Source of the DNA: Neisseria wadsworthii 9715
Lineage (GTDB): Bacteria > Pseudomonadota > Gammaproteobacteria > Burkholderiales > Neisseriaceae
Assembly: GCF_000227765.1 (NCBI RefSeq)
Contig: NZ_JH165159.1
Location: forward strand, 1,626,675 to 1,690,674
Length of the DNA: 64,000 nucleotides
Reading direction: 5' to 3'
Positions 46,057 through 55,176 of this stretch are shown here, piece by piece; positions within the stretch are counted from its first letter, which is position 1, and every line of letters begins with the position of its first letter. The notes beneath the pieces were generated by a model, which was not told the DNA's origin, made no database searches, and saw nothing but the letters and a program-made list of their open reading frames with translations. The position numbers were made by a program, and so were the translations under genes.

Positions 46057-46434
46057 TTACAGCAACACAAACACCAACGCAAGTATCGCGGCATAAACAA
46101 ACATAAACATCACGGAAATTGCCGGCACGCCCCGATTAATAACGCGGCAGATGTTATACAGCATGTGCCCCACCGTATACCAATACACCGAATTGAGCAT
46201 CAAAAAGCTGCCGTAATGATCCGTGTATTCCGAAGAAAAAAGAGAAAAAGGCCAAGCAGTTATATAGCTTAACGGCGCAGCCAAGCTACCGCCTTTCACA
46301 TAAAACACCAAAGCATTACCGGCAAAATAAACCCCTGCGAACCATACCCCAATCCATGCGGGTTTAAGCCAAAGTTTTATCTGGCAACACACAGATCGGC
46401 AATCATTTTTTGGAAATGCCTGTCTGAAACCCAT
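46057..46434 (-). CDS. small membrane protein of unknown function
   Basis: The 125-residue frame has three hydrophobic stretches (WIGVWFAGVYFAGNALVFYV, ~28; SYWYTVG-like region ~85; SVMFMFVYAAILALVFVLL at the end), so an inner-membrane protein is likely. I do not recognise the family. The start is uncertain: the first codons from ATG 46434 are made by a DUS read through (46417-46428), and a GTG near 46392 would begin VCCQIKLWLKPAW. It lies 18 bases after mtn on the same strand and may be co-transcribed with it. Confidence 0.55.
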   Translation of the reverse strand: MGFRQAFPKNDCRSVCCQIKLWLKPAWIGVWFAGVYFAGNALVFYVKGGSLAAPLSYITAWPFSLFSSEYTDHYGSFLMLNSVYWYTVGHMLYNICRVINRGVPAISVMFMFVYAAILALVFVLL

Positions 46435-46452
46435 ACTACCGGCCTTTCTGAA

Positions 46453-47154
46453 TTACAGACTGCTGATAATCGAATTAACCATCTTGGCGGAATTTACCGC
46501 CGCTGTTTCCAAAAATTCTTCAAAACTAATATTGGCTTTTTCATCAGCCAAATCCGATACGGCGCGGATTATGACAAACGGCACACCGAATTGCTCGCAC
46601 GTCTGCGCAATCGCCGCAGCCTCCATTTCTACAACCTGCACGCCGAAGAAATTCTGGCGGATACGCGCCACCTGCTCCGCACTGTGGATAAACTGATCGC
46701 CGCTCACAATCAAACCTTTATGAATCCGCGCACCTGCAAAAACCCTTGCCGCTTTACCCGCCGCGCGAACCAAATCATTATCGCTTTCAAACGCAGGCCG
46801 CAATTTCGGCACTTGGCCGATTTGGTAGCCGAACGCAGTCACATCCACATCATGGTGCGCAATCAGCGTACCCACCACTACGTCGCCCACCTGCAAAGCC
46901 GCACCCAAACCGCCGGCGCTACCCGTATTAATCACGCAGTCGACCTGATAGCGGTTAATAGCCAGCGTGGTTGCAATAGCAGCGTTCACTTTACCGATGC
47001 CACTGAGTGAAAGAATCACTTCTTTATTAAATAAGCTGCCGCGATAAAAGGTGAAATTACCGAATTTTTCTTCTTCAGGATGGTGCATCAAGTTTTTCAG
47101 GAGCTCGATTTCCTGCTCCATCGCACCAATAATGGCAATCGTATTCGCTTTCAT
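46453..47154 (-). CDS. mtn: 5'-methylthioadenosine/S-adenosylhomocysteine nucleosidase
   Basis: A 233-residue enzyme that removes adenine from MTA and SAH, recycling methionine and starting AI-2 formation. It has IAIIGAMEQEIELLKNLM with the catalytic Glu at the start, ILSLSGIGKVNAAIATT (~50), INTGSAGGLG (~76), VVEMEAAAIAQTC (~173) and the catalytic Asp in IIRAVSDLADEKA (~197). Full length. The short gap to the following membrane gene holds its stop and a ribosome site. Confidence 0.96.
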   Translation of the reverse strand: MKANTIAIIGAMEQEIELLKNLMHHPEEEKFGNFTFYRGSLFNKEVILSLSGIGKVNAAIATTLAINRYQVDCVINTGSAGGLGAALQVGDVVVGTLIAHHDVDVTAFGYQIGQVPKLRPAFESDNDLVRAAGKAARVFAGARIHKGLIVSGDQFIHSAEQVARIRQNFFGVQVVEMEAAAIAQTCEQFGVPFVIIRAVSDLADEKANISFEEFLETAAVNSAKMVNSIISSL

Positions 47155-47324
47155 AGGCTTCCTTCCGACCGGCTGTTATCGTTTACAAAGGCATAATGCA
47201 ACCTTACTGCAACACAAGTAAGGCTGAAACTGTGTCTATTTGTTTTCTTATTAATGTTGATTTCGGTCATTTGTTGTAAAACCTGTAAAAGCAAGGGAAC
47301 TTAAATCCGATTATACATATGGTC

Positions 47325-47333
47325 TGATATAAT
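47325..47333 (+). promoter_or_regulatory. extended -10 promoter before pilU
   Basis: TGATATAAT (47325-47333) is a perfect extended -10 element, TG-N-TATAAT; no good -35 is visible, as is common for such promoters. It sits ~130 bases before the pilU ATG. The rest of the 310-base mtn-pilU gap shows no other feature. Confidence 0.55.
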
Positions 47334-47464
47334 TGCACGGTTCAGCCTTCCAGCAAATACACTCGATGCCAAAGAGTGCCATACCAGAAAAAAGAACTTT
47401 AAATATTTCAAACACTTTAATTAGTCAATAAACAATACCATTGTCTTTTAAGGTTTCTTCACCC

Positions 47465-48604
47465 ATGGATAACACATTACACGATTCAATTGACACAAAA
47501 GACGAGCTTTACCAATGGCTTCGGTACATGGTGCAATACAAAGCGTCTGACTTATTCATAACCACGGGCTTTCCTCCGGCTGTAAAACTCGACGGTAAAA
47601 TCACCCGTTTAAGCGACCAGCCGCTCACACCCGAACGCTGCATTGAAATCGCCGCTTCGGTGATGAATCCGAAACAGCTTGAAGAATTCACCACCACCAA
47701 TGAATGCAATTTCGCCATTCAGCTTCCCGGCACAGCCCGTTTCCGCGTAAACGCGATGGTGCAGCGCGGTGCAACCGCTCTGGTACTCCGCCAGATCAGC
47801 AGCGAAATTCCTTCTTTCGAGCAATTGAATCTGCCGCCTGTTTTACAGCAAGTAGTTATGCGCAAACGCGGCCTGGTTATTTTTGTCGGTGGCACAGGCT
47901 CCGGCAAATCCACTTCACTGGCCTCGCTGATCGACTACCGCAATGAACACGGCAACGACCACATCATTACCATTGAAGACCCGATTGAATTTGTACATCA
48001 GCATAAAAACTGCATCATCACCCAGCGCGAAGTCGGCGTAGATACGGAAAACTGGTTTGCCGCCCTGAAAAATACTTTGCGCCAAGCGCCTGATGTGATT
48101 CTGATTGGCGAGATTCGCGACCGTGAAACCATGGAATATGCCCTGGCATTTGCCGAAACAGGCCACTTGTGCATGGCCACACTGCATGCCAACAGTTCCA
48201 ACCAAGCGCTTGACCGTATCATCAACTTCTTCCCCGAAGAGCGCCGCACCCAGCTTTTGACCGATTTGTCATTGAACCTACAAGCCTTTATTTCTCAGCG
48301 CCTCATCCCGTTGGAACACGGCAGAGGCCGTATTGCCGCAGTGGAAGTGTTGCTGAATTCTCCGCTAATCTCCGATTTGATTCACCGCGGCGAAATCCAC
48401 AACATCAAAGAGATTATGAAAAAATCGACCGATATCGGTATGCAAACTTTCGATCAGGCTTTATACAAACTGTATGAGCAAGGCTCTATCAGCTTCCAAG
48501 AAGCCATTAAAAATGCCGATTCAGCCAACGACTTACGCCTCGATATCCAATTGCGCAGCCGTCGCGGCCGCAGCCAGGGCGTGGATCTAGAAATCATCGG
48601 TTAA
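47465..48604 (+). CDS. pilU: type IV pilus retraction ATPase PilU
   Basis: A 379-residue PilT/PilU-class hexameric ATPase. Starting at ATG 47465: MDNTLHDSIDTKDELYQWLR, then the family ASDLFITTGFPPAVKLDGKI. ATP motifs: Walker A FVGGTGSGKSTSLA (~150), Asp box TIEDPIEFVH, Walker B DVILIGEIRDRETME (~215) and the His box GHLCMATLHAN (~235). The retraction AIRNLI segment of PilT is absent, and the C-terminus (RSRRGRSQGVDLEIIG) is that of PilU. An upstream TTG (47441) is a possible but weaker start. PilU assists twitching and DNA uptake, fitting a genome rich in DUS. pilT is not beside it here. Confidence 0.92.
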   Translation: MDNTLHDSIDTKDELYQWLRYMVQYKASDLFITTGFPPAVKLDGKITRLSDQPLTPERCIEIAASVMNPKQLEEFTTTNECNFAIQLPGTARFRVNAMVQRGATALVLRQISSEIPSFEQLNLPPVLQQVVMRKRGLVIFVGGTGSGKSTSLASLIDYRNEHGNDHIITIEDPIEFVHQHKNCIITQREVGVDTENWFAALKNTLRQAPDVILIGEIRDRETMEYALAFAETGHLCMATLHANSSNQALDRIINFFPEERRTQLLTDLSLNLQAFISQRLIPLEHGRGRIAAVEVLLNSPLISDLIHRGEIHNIKEIMKKSTDIGMQTFDQALYKLYEQGSISFQEAIKNADSANDLRLDIQLRSRRGRSQGVDLEIIG

Positions 48605-48631
48605 AGAGAAAGTGTAATCTATTAATCACAA

Positions 48632-48660
48632 TGCCTGTCTGAAAAAGTTTCAGACAGGCA
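48632..48660. terminator. inverted DUS pair after pilU
   Basis: TGCCTGTCTGAA (48632-48643) and TTCAGACAGGCA (48649-48660), between convergent pilU and argB. Confidence 0.87.
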
Positions 48661-48688
48661 TTGTTTAATTAAGTAATATAAACCAGCT

Positions 48689-49683
<995 letters not shown>

Positions 49684-49705
49684 TCGCTTCACGCAAAGCA
49701 GCAAC

Positions 49706-50119
49706 TTATTTCAGAAAATTCTGCATCACAATCCTTGCGATATCATCCAAACCGAAACCATCCGCATCTGCTGCACTGCCGTTCGGCGTTAGGCTGTCGA
49801 TAATTTGCGGCAGATATTGTGATAACAAATTACCCGCCTGCGCGCTGTCCACGCCTACCGAAGAAGCTGCTTTTTCCAACGTGCCGCCGCCCAAAGCGTC
49901 TTGAATCTGGGAGGCGGACACAGATTCATTGCTGCTTTGGTTGGAAATCCACGAATTCAATATATCGCCCAACCCACCTTGTTGAAGCTGATTAATAAGA
50001 TTACCCGCTCCGCCGTTTTGCTGCATCAGCTGCATAACCAGTTGAAGCGCCGTATTTTGGCTACCTGAGCTGCTAAGCGCAGAGCTTGCCGCACCGATTA
50101 AAGTATCCATTAAATTCAT
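49706..50119 (-). CDS. YidB/DUF937-family protein
   Basis: A 137-residue protein: MNLMDTLIGAASSALSSSGS, Gln/Gly-rich middle (QQNGGAGNLINQLQQGGLGD) and the family end QIQDALGGGTLEKAASSVGV, SAQAGNLLSQYLPQIIDSLTP. This YidB-like fold contains repeated short helices; the function is not known. Stands alone between two DUS hairpins. Confidence 0.75.
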   Translation of the reverse strand: MNLMDTLIGAASSALSSSGSQNTALQLVMQLMQQNGGAGNLINQLQQGGLGDILNSWISNQSSNESVSASQIQDALGGGTLEKAASSVGVDSAQAGNLLSQYLPQIIDSLTPNGSAADADGFGLDDIARIVMQNFLK

Positions 50120-50194
50120 TGCGTATCCTTATACCAAACGTATTCATATATATTTACAGCCGACCACGCTGTTTCAGCCAATCATGTAACATGA

Positions 50195-50234
50195 TGCCTG
50201 TCTGAAAATAATCTAGGATATTTTCAGACAGGCA
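50195..50234. terminator. inverted DUS pair overlapping the ruvX stop codon
   Basis: TGCCTGTCTGAA (50195-50206) and TTCAGACAGGCA (50223-50234). The second copy contains the complement of the ruvX stop (50224-50226), so the last ruvX codons (DMMPV-stop) are read from a DUS. Confidence 0.85.
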
Positions 50235-50706
50235 TCATATCGCCTTCATTATTTCCATCAAACCATTCAACCGCACCGCTTTCAAACAAGCTATGCAGAA
50301 TCGCCTGCGCCGCTACTTGATCAAGCACGCTTTTCTGTTTACGGCCAAACACCTGCGCCTCAGCCAACAAACCCTCCGCATAAACCGACGACAAGCGTTC
50401 GTCCACCCAATACACAGGCAGCTTATAACGGCCATGCAGACGACGGCCGAATTTGCGTGATAACCGGGTCAACTCATGTTCCGCGCCGTCCGTATGCGTA
50501 GGCAAACCCACGGCGAAATAATGCGGCTGCCATTCCTTAACCAGCTTATCAATCGCGGCAAACTTCGCTTCATTGCTCTCACCTGTTACCGTCGTGAGCG
50601 GATGTGCCAAACCGATTTCCGCATCACCTTGCGCAACCCCGATGCGTACCTCGCCGAAATCAAAAGCCAAGGCCGTACCTCGCGGCACCTTGATTGCCTC
50701 AGGCAT
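50224..50706 (-). CDS. ruvX: YqgF/RuvX-family nuclease
   Basis: A 160-residue RNase H-fold protein, probably acting on Holliday junctions or pre-16S rRNA. Motifs: [16 protein letters not shown] with the first Asp (~13), [14 protein letters not shown] (~72) and [16 protein letters not shown] with acidic residues (~100). Its start overlaps the yqgE stop by 8 bases; the two are regularly paired in proteobacteria. The C-terminus runs into a DUS. Confidence 0.9.
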   Translation of the reverse strand: MPEAIKVPRGTALAFDFGEVRIGVAQGDAEIGLAHPLTTVTGESNEAKFAAIDKLVKEWQPHYFAVGLPTHTDGAEHELTRLSRKFGRRLHGRYKLPVYWVDERLSSVYAEGLLAEAQVFGRKQKSVLDQVAAQAILHSLFESGAVEWFDGNNEGDMMPV

Positions 50707-51259
50707 GACCTGCGCCTCCCATCAGCGTTTGCGGAGAAACACCCAGTTTCGCCATGGCCGCTTCGTAGCGCTCTTCATGCGGCAAATCAAATAAAATCCG
50801 CTCATCAGCAGGCACGGTCAACCAAGAATTGTCCATCAATTCTTGCTCGAGCTGCCCTTCCGACCAACTCGCATAACCAATGGTAATCACAGCTTTTTGA
50901 ACCAAGTCCGACTGGCTGAGTTTCTCGATAATATCCCGTGAAGTCGTCATTGCCACATGATCATTTACTGCCAAACTGCTCTGCCAAGAGCCGATCGGCA
51001 TATGTACCACAAAACCACGGTCAATCTGCACAGGGCCGCCCATCATCACCCACTCCCCTTTAAAACGCTCCGGTGTATGATGTCCTGCCGCCTCAAACAC
51101 CAAATCCATCGTAACCGGAGAAGGCTTATTAATAATAACACCGAGTGCGCCGTCTTCATTATGTTCGCATAGATACACCACACTGTTTTCAAAAAACATA
51201 TCGTTCATAGAAGGAGCGGCAATCAGAAAATGATCTGTCAGATTCATGCTGAATTTCAT
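50699..51259 (-). CDS. yqgE: YqgE/AlgH (DUF179) protein
   Basis: A 186-residue DUF179 protein: [20 protein letters not shown] at the N-terminus, [19 protein letters not shown] (~28), [17 protein letters not shown] (~70) and [18 protein letters not shown] (~125), all family signatures. Its role is not established; the name AlgH comes from alginate regulation in Pseudomonas. It is the first gene of yqgE-ruvX. ATG 51259 or the Met at residue 5 could be the start. Confidence 0.92.
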   Translation of the reverse strand: MKFSMNLTDHFLIAAPSMNDMFFENSVVYLCEHNEDGALGVIINKPSPVTMDLVFEAAGHHTPERFKGEWVMMGGPVQIDRGFVVHMPIGSWQSSLAVNDHVAMTTSRDIIEKLSQSDLVQKAVITIGYASWSEGQLEQELMDNSWLTVPADERILFDLPHEERYEAAMAKLGVSPQTLMGGAGHA

Positions 51260-51386
51260 ATTATTGATTCATTCCGTAAACATAACGGCTAATATGGGTA
51301 TCAATCCACTAAATACAATAGGGCTGTTCGGCACGCGCAAATCCGTTATAATCGGTAAGATTTCGTCTGCTTAACTATAATTAACC

Positions 51387-52646
51387 ATGCAACTGAAGCC
51401 CCTATTGCTCACTGTTCTTTTATGTCTGAGCCTTCCCTCATTTGCCCAGCCCAGCCAAAAAGAGCTGCAAAATATCCAAAAAGCCATCAGCAATGCGCAA
51501 ACCGACCTGAAACAAAAACAGGCCGCCCAACGCCGCGCGCAAGCAGCATTAAATGCCAGTCTGAACGCATTAGAAAAAGCCCGGGCAGAGCTGGCCACCA
51601 TTACCCGCCAGCAAAACGCAGCCTGGAATCAGTTGCAGAAATTACAAAACGAATTGGAAAAAGTCAAAACCGAAGTCACCGGCACAAAAGCCCAAATCAC
51701 CCGTCTGCTCGCGGGCCACTATAAAAACCGCCAACCCAACTCTATTTCATTGTTCTTGAAAAATGCCGAACCCGGCCAAAAAGCCCGTTATCTGGAATAT
51801 ATCAAACATATTAACCAGGCCAACGAAAAAGTGATAAACAATCTGGTTAAACAGCAAAAAGAGCTCGAGCAACAAGAAAAAGCCATTGATGCCGAGCTGA
51901 ACCGCCTAAAAAAACTCAAAGCAGCCCAACAAGCCGCGCTCAAAAAACTGGGTAAAACCCGCAGCGCGGCGCAGCAACAAAGCAACGAGCTCAACGCCCA
52001 AATCAGCAGCCAAACCCAGAAAATTGCCAAACTACGCGAAGACGAGCGCCGGCTGAACAACATCCTCGCCGATATTTCACGCCGCAACGCCGCCAGCAGA
52101 AAAGCTCAAGCCCAAAGCCGCAAACAAGCCGCACAAGAGCGCATCAAAAAATCCAATCAATCACAAAAACAAACCAAACAAAAAAACAACACTGCTGCTC
52201 CGCACGGCAACCTTACCGCTGAAGACCGCGCCTTATCCGGGCCGGATCAAAGTCAAGGCAGCAGTTTCAGTCGCATGCAGGGCAGATTGCGCAAACCCGT
52301 CGGCGGCAGCGTAACCGGCCGTTTCGGCCAAGCGCGTGCCAGCGGCGGCACATGGCGCGGTGTATTCTTCGCCACCCCGCCATCCGGTGTAAGCAGTGTT
52401 GCCTCAGGCACCGTTGCCTATGCCGGCACGCTTGGCGGCTACGGCAATACCGTTGTGGTAGATCATGGTGGCGGCTATGTCAGCATCTATACCGGCCTAA
52501 ACAGTATCGGTGTGAGCGGCGGCTCAAACGTAGGCTCCGGCAGCTATATCGGTACAAGCGGCACTTTACCGGCCGGCGAGCAAGGTTTGTACTTTGAAAT
52601 CCGCTACCGCAACCAGCCCATGAACCCACTTTCATGGATAAGGTAA
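51387..52646 (+). CDS. envC: EnvC-like murein hydrolase activator (degenerate M23 domain)
   Basis: A 419-residue protein: signal peptide (LKPLLLTVLLCLSLPSFA), long coiled coil from ~20 to ~250 rich in Lys, Gln and Glu, then a C-terminal LytM/M23 fold (GGSVTGRFGQARASGGTWRG, VVVDHGGGYVSIYTGLN, YFEIRYRNQPMNPLSWIR). Positions that bind zinc in active M23 peptidases lack the usual His and Asp, as in EnvC, which does not cut murein but activates amidases at the septum. It acts in the periplasm during cell separation. It lies 117 bases before the protease gene, as in other Neisseria-like genomes. Confidence 0.85.
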   Translation: MQLKPLLLTVLLCLSLPSFAQPSQKELQNIQKAISNAQTDLKQKQAAQRRAQAALNASLNALEKARAELATITRQQNAAWNQLQKLQNELEKVKTEVTGTKAQITRLLAGHYKNRQPNSISLFLKNAEPGQKARYLEYIKHINQANEKVINNLVKQQKELEQQEKAIDAELNRLKKLKAAQQAALKKLGKTRSAAQQQSNELNAQISSQTQKIAKLREDERRLNNILADISRRNAASRKAQAQSRKQAAQERIKKSNQSQKQTKQKNNTAAPHGNLTAEDRALSGPDQSQGSSFSRMQGRLRKPVGGSVTGRFGQARASGGTWRGVFFATPPSGVSSVASGTVAYAGTLGGYGNTVVVDHGGGYVSIYTGLNSIGVSGGSNVGSGSYIGTSGTLPAGEQGLYFEIRYRNQPMNPLSWIR

Positions 52647-52763
52647 CGATTCATTAGCATATTTTTACCCGTGATTGGTTGATACTGAAAAACAAATCCA
52701 ATAAAGTTCCACAGTTCGTAACTGCCTCCGACAGACACAGAAAGAAAGAGAAAGCAAAAAATA

Positions 52764-54221
52764 ATGGCCAATTCTACTTTGAAAAAAGTCGCTCTTTATA
52801 CCCTCGGCGCTTTCAGCGGCGTGATACTGAGCCTGAGTGTTCAGAGCTATGCAGCAGAAAAAGACAGCCAAAGCTCACTGCCCGTGCAGTCTATCCGCAC
52901 CATGGCAGAGGTATACGGGCAGATTAAAGCCAATTATTACCAAGACAAAACCGACGAAGATTTGCTCGAAGGCGCCATGAAAGGCATGGTTGCCGGTTTG
53001 GATCCGCATTCTGAGTTTATGACCAAAAAAGACTATACCGACCTTAAAGAATCGACCTCGGGAGAATTCGGCGGTTTAGGCATGGAAATCGGCGCAGAAG
53101 ACAGCTTCGTAAAAGTAATCGCACCGATTGAAGACACACCCGCCGAACGTGCCGGCGTAAAAAGCGGCGACTTTATTGCCAAAATCGACGGCGTATCCAC
53201 CCGTGGCATGACCGTACACGAAGCTGTGAAAAAAATGCGCGGCAAACCCGGCACATCCATCACATTAACCCTTTCACGCAAAGACGTTAATAAACCGATT
53301 ACCGTAAAAATCACCCGCGCCATCATTAAAGTGAAAAGCGTGCGCTATAAGCTGCTCGAACCGGGCTACGGTTATGTGCGCATCAGCCAATTCCAAGAGC
53401 GCACTGTTACCGCTTTAAACGATGCCCTCAAAACCCTGCATAAACAAAACAGCGGCGCACTCAAAGGCCTGATTATCGACTTACGCGACGACCCGGGCGG
53501 TTTGCTCAACGGCGCGGTAGGTGTATCGGCCGCCTTCTTAAAAGAAGGCCAACCGGTAGTCAGCACAAAAGGACGTGACGGTAAAGAAGGCTTGAAACTT
53601 TCTTCCGTTAAAAAAGATTATATGATCGGCATGGGGCAAGACCCGCTGGCGGGTGTACCGGCTGAAATGAAGCACATCCCGATTACCATCTTAATCAACT
53701 CAGGCTCCGCTTCAGCTTCCGAGATCGTAGCCGGTGCGCTGCAAGACCATAAACGCGCCGTTGTCGTGGGTACGCAAAGTTTCGGTAAAGGCTCCGTACA
53801 AACCGTATTGCCGCTTTCCAACGGCGGCGCGGTCAAACTGACAACCGCGCTTTACTACACACCTAACGACCGTTCGATTCAGGCACAAGGTATCGTGCCC
53901 GATGTGGAAGTGAAAGATAAGAAACGCTTATTTGAAAGCCGAGAAGCCGACCTTGCCGGCCACATCGGCAATCCAAGCGGCGGCACGGAAGTTAACGGCA
54001 ACATCTTTGAGCCTGACGAAGCCTCATCTTCGCCCGGTGCAAAAGATGAAAAAGAAGAAAAAGAAGATCTTTCTTCTCGCCGCGAACCCAATCCGGCTAA
54101 AGACGACCAATTGAGAAAAGCCTTAGAGCTGGTGAAATCGCCCGCCCAATGGCAAAAATCTTTAGGTTTGGCTGCAAAAAAACCCGCGCCGAAAAAAGAA
54201 AACAAAGAAGATAAAGAATAA
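52764..54221 (+). CDS. ctpA: C-terminal processing protease (S41, CtpA/Prc-type)
   Basis: A 485-residue periplasmic serine protease. N-terminal signal/anchor (KKVALYTLGAFSGVILSLSV), PDZ domain (EFGGLGMEIGAEDSFVKVIA, ~95; then GVKSGDFIAKIDG) and S41 catalytic core with Ser in LINSGSASASEIVAGAL (~312) and Lys in TQSFGKGSVQTVLP (~337). It trims protein C-termini and often matures penicillin-binding proteins and cell-wall enzymes. The Lys/Glu-rich tail (PAPKKENKEDKE) is unusual in its charge. It may act with the EnvC-like protein just upstream. Confidence 0.94.
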   Translation: MANSTLKKVALYTLGAFSGVILSLSVQSYAAEKDSQSSLPVQSIRTMAEVYGQIKANYYQDKTDEDLLEGAMKGMVAGLDPHSEFMTKKDYTDLKESTSGEFGGLGMEIGAEDSFVKVIAPIEDTPAERAGVKSGDFIAKIDGVSTRGMTVHEAVKKMRGKPGTSITLTLSRKDVNKPITVKITRAIIKVKSVRYKLLEPGYGYVRISQFQERTVTALNDALKTLHKQNSGALKGLIIDLRDDPGGLLNGAVGVSAAFLKEGQPVVSTKGRDGKEGLKLSSVKKDYMIGMGQDPLAGVPAEMKHIPITILINSGSASASEIVAGALQDHKRAVVVGTQSFGKGSVQTVLPLSNGGAVKLTTALYYTPNDRSIQAQGIVPDVEVKDKKRLFESREADLAGHIGNPSGGTEVNGNIFEPDEASSSPGAKDEKEEKEDLSSRREPNPAKDDQLRKALELVKSPAQWQKSLGLAAKKPAPKKENKEDKE

Positions 54222-54249
54222 TTTTTCAAATAGTGCCGTTAAACATTAA

Positions 54250-54277
54250 TGCCTGTCTGAAAAATGTCAGACAGGCA
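54250..54277. terminator. imperfect inverted DUS pair after ctpA
   Basis: TGCCTGTCTGAA (54250-54261) faces TGTCAGACAGGCA (complement with one change, ending 54277). Confidence 0.8.
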
Positions 54278-54350
54278 TTTATTATCACGATAACCCATAA
54301 AAACCATGAAACTGAATGTTTCAGAATCTTGCCGTGAAAAAAATATTTCA

Positions 54351-54406
54351 TACAAGGTAGCGAACCGCAGGCAATACAAAGCCTGCAGCAAGTGAAGGGC
54401 CTTGTA
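54351..54406. repeat. Correia-core-like hairpin remnant
   Basis: TACAAGG (54351-54357) pairs with CCTTGTA (54400-54406), and GCAGGC with GCCTGC inside. The left half resembles the Correia core (ACAAGG...GCCGCAGACAGTACAAA type). TATAG ends are missing. Low certainty. Confidence 0.35.
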
Positions 54407-54496
54407 CAAAATATCCAACTTCATAGCAATACAAGCAAAATGCTTGTCTGAAAGTCTACAAAATTAATCAAACACAATGTAACAAGGAAACAACTT

Positions 54497-55012
54497 ATGA
54501 AATTGAAACACAGTCTGTATCTTTTACTTTTTTTACTTGGCGGCTGCATTTATATCGGCCATCCTGACGATGTGTATAATACTATTCCCGATATCCACAC
54601 AGAAGCGCCCCGCTCCGAGCGCAACCCGCTTCCGCGTAAGCCTGGGCAATCAGGCACCTACCTTATCCGAACTCCCGATGACAGGTGCCTTGATTTGAGT
54701 GGTGCTAACAATAAAGACATCATCGCCCATACCTGCCACGGTAAAAGCAACCAACAATTCACCTTCCACAATGACAGCATCCGCGTACAAGGATTATGTT
54801 TGGATGTGGCCGGTAATCAAACCCAAGACGGCGCGCCCGTTATCGCCTACCAATGTCATGGCAAAAGTAACCAGAAATGGTATCGCGAAGGTAAAACCAT
54901 CCGCAGCGCACTGAACGGCAAATGTCTGGATGCCGGCAAACATAAAAACCAAATCCGCCTATACCATTGTGATGGCAGTAGCAACCAAAGATTTTACATA
55001 TCCGCTTATTAA
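54497..55012 (+). CDS. ricin-type beta-trefoil lipoprotein
   Basis: A 171-residue lipoprotein: signal peptide with lipobox LLGGC (Cys 17), a short Pro/Arg-rich linker (~30-52), then one three-lobed ricin B-type lectin domain. The lobes carry repeats of the form RCLDLSG..., LCLDVAGNQTQDGAPVIAYQ and KCLDAGKHKNQIRLYHC, each followed by a SNQ-F/W motif (SNQQFTFH, SNQKWYRE, SNQRFYIS). Such domains bind galactose-type sugars. It has no catalytic part, so a surface sugar-binding or adhesion role is possible. An AAGGAAAC ribosome site precedes it. Stands alone between DUS regions. Confidence 0.85.
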   Translation: MKLKHSLYLLLFLLGGCIYIGHPDDVYNTIPDIHTEAPRSERNPLPRKPGQSGTYLIRTPDDRCLDLSGANNKDIIAHTCHGKSNQQFTFHNDSIRVQGLCLDVAGNQTQDGAPVIAYQCHGKSNQKWYREGKTIRSALNGKCLDAGKHKNQIRLYHCDGSSNQRFYISAY

Positions 55013-55031
55013 TTTCTAAACATACTAAAGA

Positions 55032-55061
55032 TGCCTGTCTGAAAACATTTTCAGACAGGCA
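55032..55061. terminator. inverted DUS pair after the ricin-lectin lipoprotein
   Basis: TGCCTGTCTGAA (55032-55043) and TTCAGACAGGCA (55050-55061), directly upstream of the palindromes that precede ribB. Confidence 0.87.
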
Positions 55062-55078
55062 TTCATTTCAAATCTATA

Positions 55079-55096
55079 TTTTACTTTAAAGTAAAA
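55079..55096. promoter_or_regulatory. perfect 18-bp palindrome, putative operator 1 of ribB
   Basis: TTTTACTTTAAAGTAAAA reads the same on both strands. It lies 80 bases before the ribB start, whose N-terminus is a helix-turn-helix domain of the phage-repressor type. Confidence 0.65.
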
Positions 55097-55110
55097 ATAA
55101 ATACAATTAT

Positions 55111-55128
55111 ATAAAACTTTACTTTTAT
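55111..55128. promoter_or_regulatory. imperfect palindrome, putative operator 2 of ribB
   Basis: ATAAAACTTTACTTTTAT matches its own complement at 14 of 18 positions and shares the CTTTACTTTT/AAAGTAAAG half-sites with 55079-55096. The two centres are 32 bases apart, near three helical turns, with a TATAAA-like -10 between or over them. Confidence 0.5.
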
Positions 55129-55176
55129 TTGTGGCGAGCGTAATATCCGCTTTTTAGTTCATAACACCCTCATAAC

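Noticed and set aside
55062-55176. FMN riboswitch before ribB
   Set aside because: Only 115 bases between the DUS hairpin and the start codon, AT-rich, with none of the conserved FMN-element segments; palindromes fit the region better.
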